From Clostridia bacterium (lineage in GTDB: Bacteria; Bacillota; Clostridia; Lachnospirales; Lachnospiraceae), in assembly GCA_910574475.1 (NCBI GenBank), contig CAJTAT010000003.1:124001-188000 (forward strand): a stretch of DNA of 64,000 nucleotides, written 5' to 3'. Positions 62,283 to 64,000 of the stretch are shown here, piece by piece. Positions within the stretch are counted from its first letter, which is position 1. Every line of letters begins with the position of its first letter. Made by a program: the position numbers and the translations under genes. The notes below the pieces were generated by a model. It saw only the letters and a program-made list of their open reading frames with translations. It did no database searches and was not told the origin of the DNA.

Positions 62283-64000
62283 TTATATCATATCAGAAAT
62301 TGCCTCCAATTTTGCTTTTTCACTGGCCTTTAGCTTTTGGCTATAGATCTGATCGATGAGATTTTTGGCCTGTTGATAATAAGTTTCCCTCAGGGACGGA
62401 TCTGTCTCCTCTAAAATCTTCTGCAGAAGTTCATCTGCTTCGTCGGCCAGAGCATGATCGTCCCTATAGTTTTGAATGGTATATCCGCTGGACAGTTCTT
62501 CAGAGCCATCTCTCCCCGGGTAATATTTTTCTTCTGCATTCTCCAGTTCTGTCAGAGATTGGAACGTGTAATGCTCCGAATCTTCCACAAGGATTTCCAT
62601 AACATTTTTCCAGATTTCTGCCGGGAAAGTTCCACCATATAGGTTATCCAGCTCTTTGGGCATATCGTATCCCACCCACACTGCCATAGAATAATCTGGG
62701 GTTATGCCCACAAACCAACCATCTTTACTGTTATTGGTGGTTCCTGTCTTTCCCGCTGCTTCCACTGTACTTTTCCAGTTCATTTTCTTTGCAGTGCCTT
62801 TGCTGATCACTCCCTTTAAGATGTCAATCATCTCATCTGTCTTTTCCGAAGTGTAAACTTCCTTCTCCTCATAAGGCCTATAGACCTCATCCCCATATTT
62901 ATCCTGGATAGAGACGATACAGTCTGTCTGCTGATAGATTCCGTGATTTGCAACGCAGTAATATGCATTTGCCATCTCCACCGTGGTGGTTCCGTAGGTA
63001 AATCCCCCCAAGGCAGAGGCCGGATAAAAGTCATCAGGAACAATTTTTGTGAAATTCATATTTTGCAGATAAGACAATCCTGTCTCAGGTGTAATCTCAC
63101 AAAAAAGTTTCCAGGCAACTCCGTTTTTGGAATTTTCTACGGCTGATCGCAGAGTCATTCTGGGACCTGTCATTTCTAACACATCGTCAGGATTTTCCTT
63201 TGCTTTATCAATGTCAATCTCTTCTACCATGGACTTGCCAGAATATCCGTTTTCCAGAGCTGGTAAATAAACAATCAGAGGCTTGATGGCGCTTCCTGGC
63301 TGACGATAAGACTGGTAAGCTCGATTCAGGGTATACGTATTGCCGCCTTGAGTCCTGCCTCCCACAATTGCCTCCACTTTCCCTGTGTCATTATTAATAA
63401 GTGTAGCTGCTCCCTGAAGACTATATTGCCCATTCAGGTCCAAGTCCTCATTAAAGGATAGTACACTATCAAGATTTTCTTGCAGGAGCTTTTGCTTTTC
63501 TTTATTTAATGTGGTTTTGATCGTGTAACCTCCCGTATATAGCTCCGTTCTTATCTGTTCGTATGTCTGATTATAAAGGTCTGTATAATCTGCATAATCT
63601 TCTGCTGTAAAAAAGCTGTACCGAAAGTTAAATCCATCCAATTTCATCAAATACCTTATGGCACAATCAATGGCATAAGTGGTCTCATAGTCTTTAATTT
63701 CCACAGGTTCTTTTACATTTAATTCAATTTTTTCACTGAGTGCCCGATTATACTCAATCTCTGTGATCATTTCATTTGTGAGCATATCGCTGAGAACTTT
63801 ATTGCGTCTGGGAAGTGCATTTTCAATATTTTTCAGAGGATCATAATAGGAGGGCGAATTGGGAATCGCGCACAAATAAGCCGTCTCATTAAGAGACAAC
63901 TCTGCCGCTGATTTATTAAAATAGAATTGTGCTGCCGCTTCAATGCCATAACAATTATTTGCAAAATAAATGTTATTGATATAAAATTCCATAATTTCTT
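62283..64000 (-). CDS. Class A penicillin-binding protein (N-terminus outside window)
   Basis: The visible 570 or so residues start in the glycosyltransferase domain end (EFYINNIYFANNCYGIEAAA). An inter-domain region and the transpeptidase domain follow, with SxxK in QPGSAIKPL, SKN in ENSKNGVAWK and KTGT in AGKTGTTNNSKDG. The C-terminal tail is glutamate/lysine-rich and coiled-coil-like (about the last 110 residues). It builds and cross-links peptidoglycan. The gene converges with aroA, whose stop is 17 bp away. Confidence 0.93.
   Translation of the reverse strand, partial: EIMEFYINNIYFANNCYGIEAAAQFYFNKSAAELSLNETAYLCAIPNSPSYYDPLKNIENALPRRNKVLSDMLTNEMITEIEYNRALSEKIELNVKEPVEIKDYETTYAIDCAIRYLMKLDGFNFRYSFFTAEDYADYTDLYNQTYEQIRTELYTGGYTIKTTLNKEKQKLLQENLDSVLSFNEDLDLNGQYSLQGAATLINNDTGKVEAIVGGRTQGGNTYTLNRAYQSYRQPGSAIKPLIVYLPALENGYSGKSMVEEIDIDKAKENPDDVLEMTGPRMTLRSAVENSKNGVAWKLFCEITPETGLSYLQNMNFTKIVPDDFYPASALGGFTYGTTTVEMANAYYCVANHGIYQQTDCIVSIQDKYGDEVYRPYEEKEVYTSEKTDEMIDILKGVISKGTAKKMNWKSTVEAAGKTGTTNNSKDGWFVGITPDYSMAVWVGYDMPKELDNLYGGTFPAEIWKNVMEILVEDSEHYTFQSLTELENAEEKYYPGRDGSEELSSGYTIQNYRDDHALADEADELLQKILEETDPSLRETYYQQAKNLIDQIYSQKLKASEKAKLEAISDMI

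Overview
The window looks like a chromosomal stretch from a low-GC Gram-positive gut anaerobe, most likely a Lachnospiraceae/Clostridia relative. This is inferred from gene content: a Firmicutes-type L21–Prp–L27–Obg cluster with an L27 prepeptide, a complete Rnf complex in the order CDGEAB, CspA-like subtilases, a glycine/cysteine-rich 'high-cysteine' small protein, and strong AGGAGG ribosome binding sites. No rRNA, tRNA, phage, insertion sequence or CRISPR array was seen.

Layout. 1–5.7 kb (minus strand): Nudix hydrolase, DUF554 membrane protein, then the housekeeping run rsfS–yqeK–nadD–yhbY–obgE–rpmA–prp–rplU. 5.8–7.9 kb: a divergent ABC-F ATPase. 7.9–11.5 kb: icd with a first MBOAT/SGNH acyltransferase pair. 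11.6–18.7 kb: two subtilases, a MecA_N-type class B penicillin-binding protein, a UMF1-type MFS transporter and a zinc-dependent phospholipase C-like protein. 18.9–20.6 kb: small proteins and an internally deleted RpiR-type regulator. 20.7–28 kb: CLC transporter, NusG-II protein, Gx transporter and rnfBAEGDC. 28–34.3 kb: leuS, a membrane protein of unknown function and an EF-G paralogue. 34.5–45.8 kb: an approximately 11-kb sugar-type ABC transport operon with two M24-fold ('pita-bread') proteins that lack metal ligands, a PfkB kinase, an MFS transporter and the scarred remains of a two-component system. 46–55.5 kb: a nonribosomal peptide synthetase (NRPS) cluster. 55.7–58.6 kb: a second MBOAT/SGNH pair. 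58.8–62.3 kb: aroF-type DAHP synthase, tyrA and aroA. 62.3–64 kb: a class A penicillin-binding protein that runs off the window.

The most interesting region is the NRPS locus. A divergent XRE regulator sits over a 15-bp palindrome. It faces an operon encoding an acyl-AMP ligase, a two-module NRPS (C-A-PCP-C-A-PCP) ending in a thioester reductase domain, and a stand-alone acyl carrier protein. The expected product is an N-acyl dipeptide aldehyde (or a derived imine/pyrazinone), a class already linked to gut Clostridia. In this copy the ligase carries an out-of-frame internal deletion, and the NRPS carries a one-base frameshift in an A-run. The second adenylation domain also contains a perfect (AAT)9 tract encoding nine asparagines.

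Deletion scars also occur in the two-component system (kinase catalytic region plus receiver domain lost) and in the RpiR regulator (recognition helix lost). Four lesions in 64 kb, three of them in regulators or the biosynthetic locus, suggest either recent decay of accessory functions or assembly problems; raw reads would decide. All functional calls come from reading translated sequence by eye. No database search was run.
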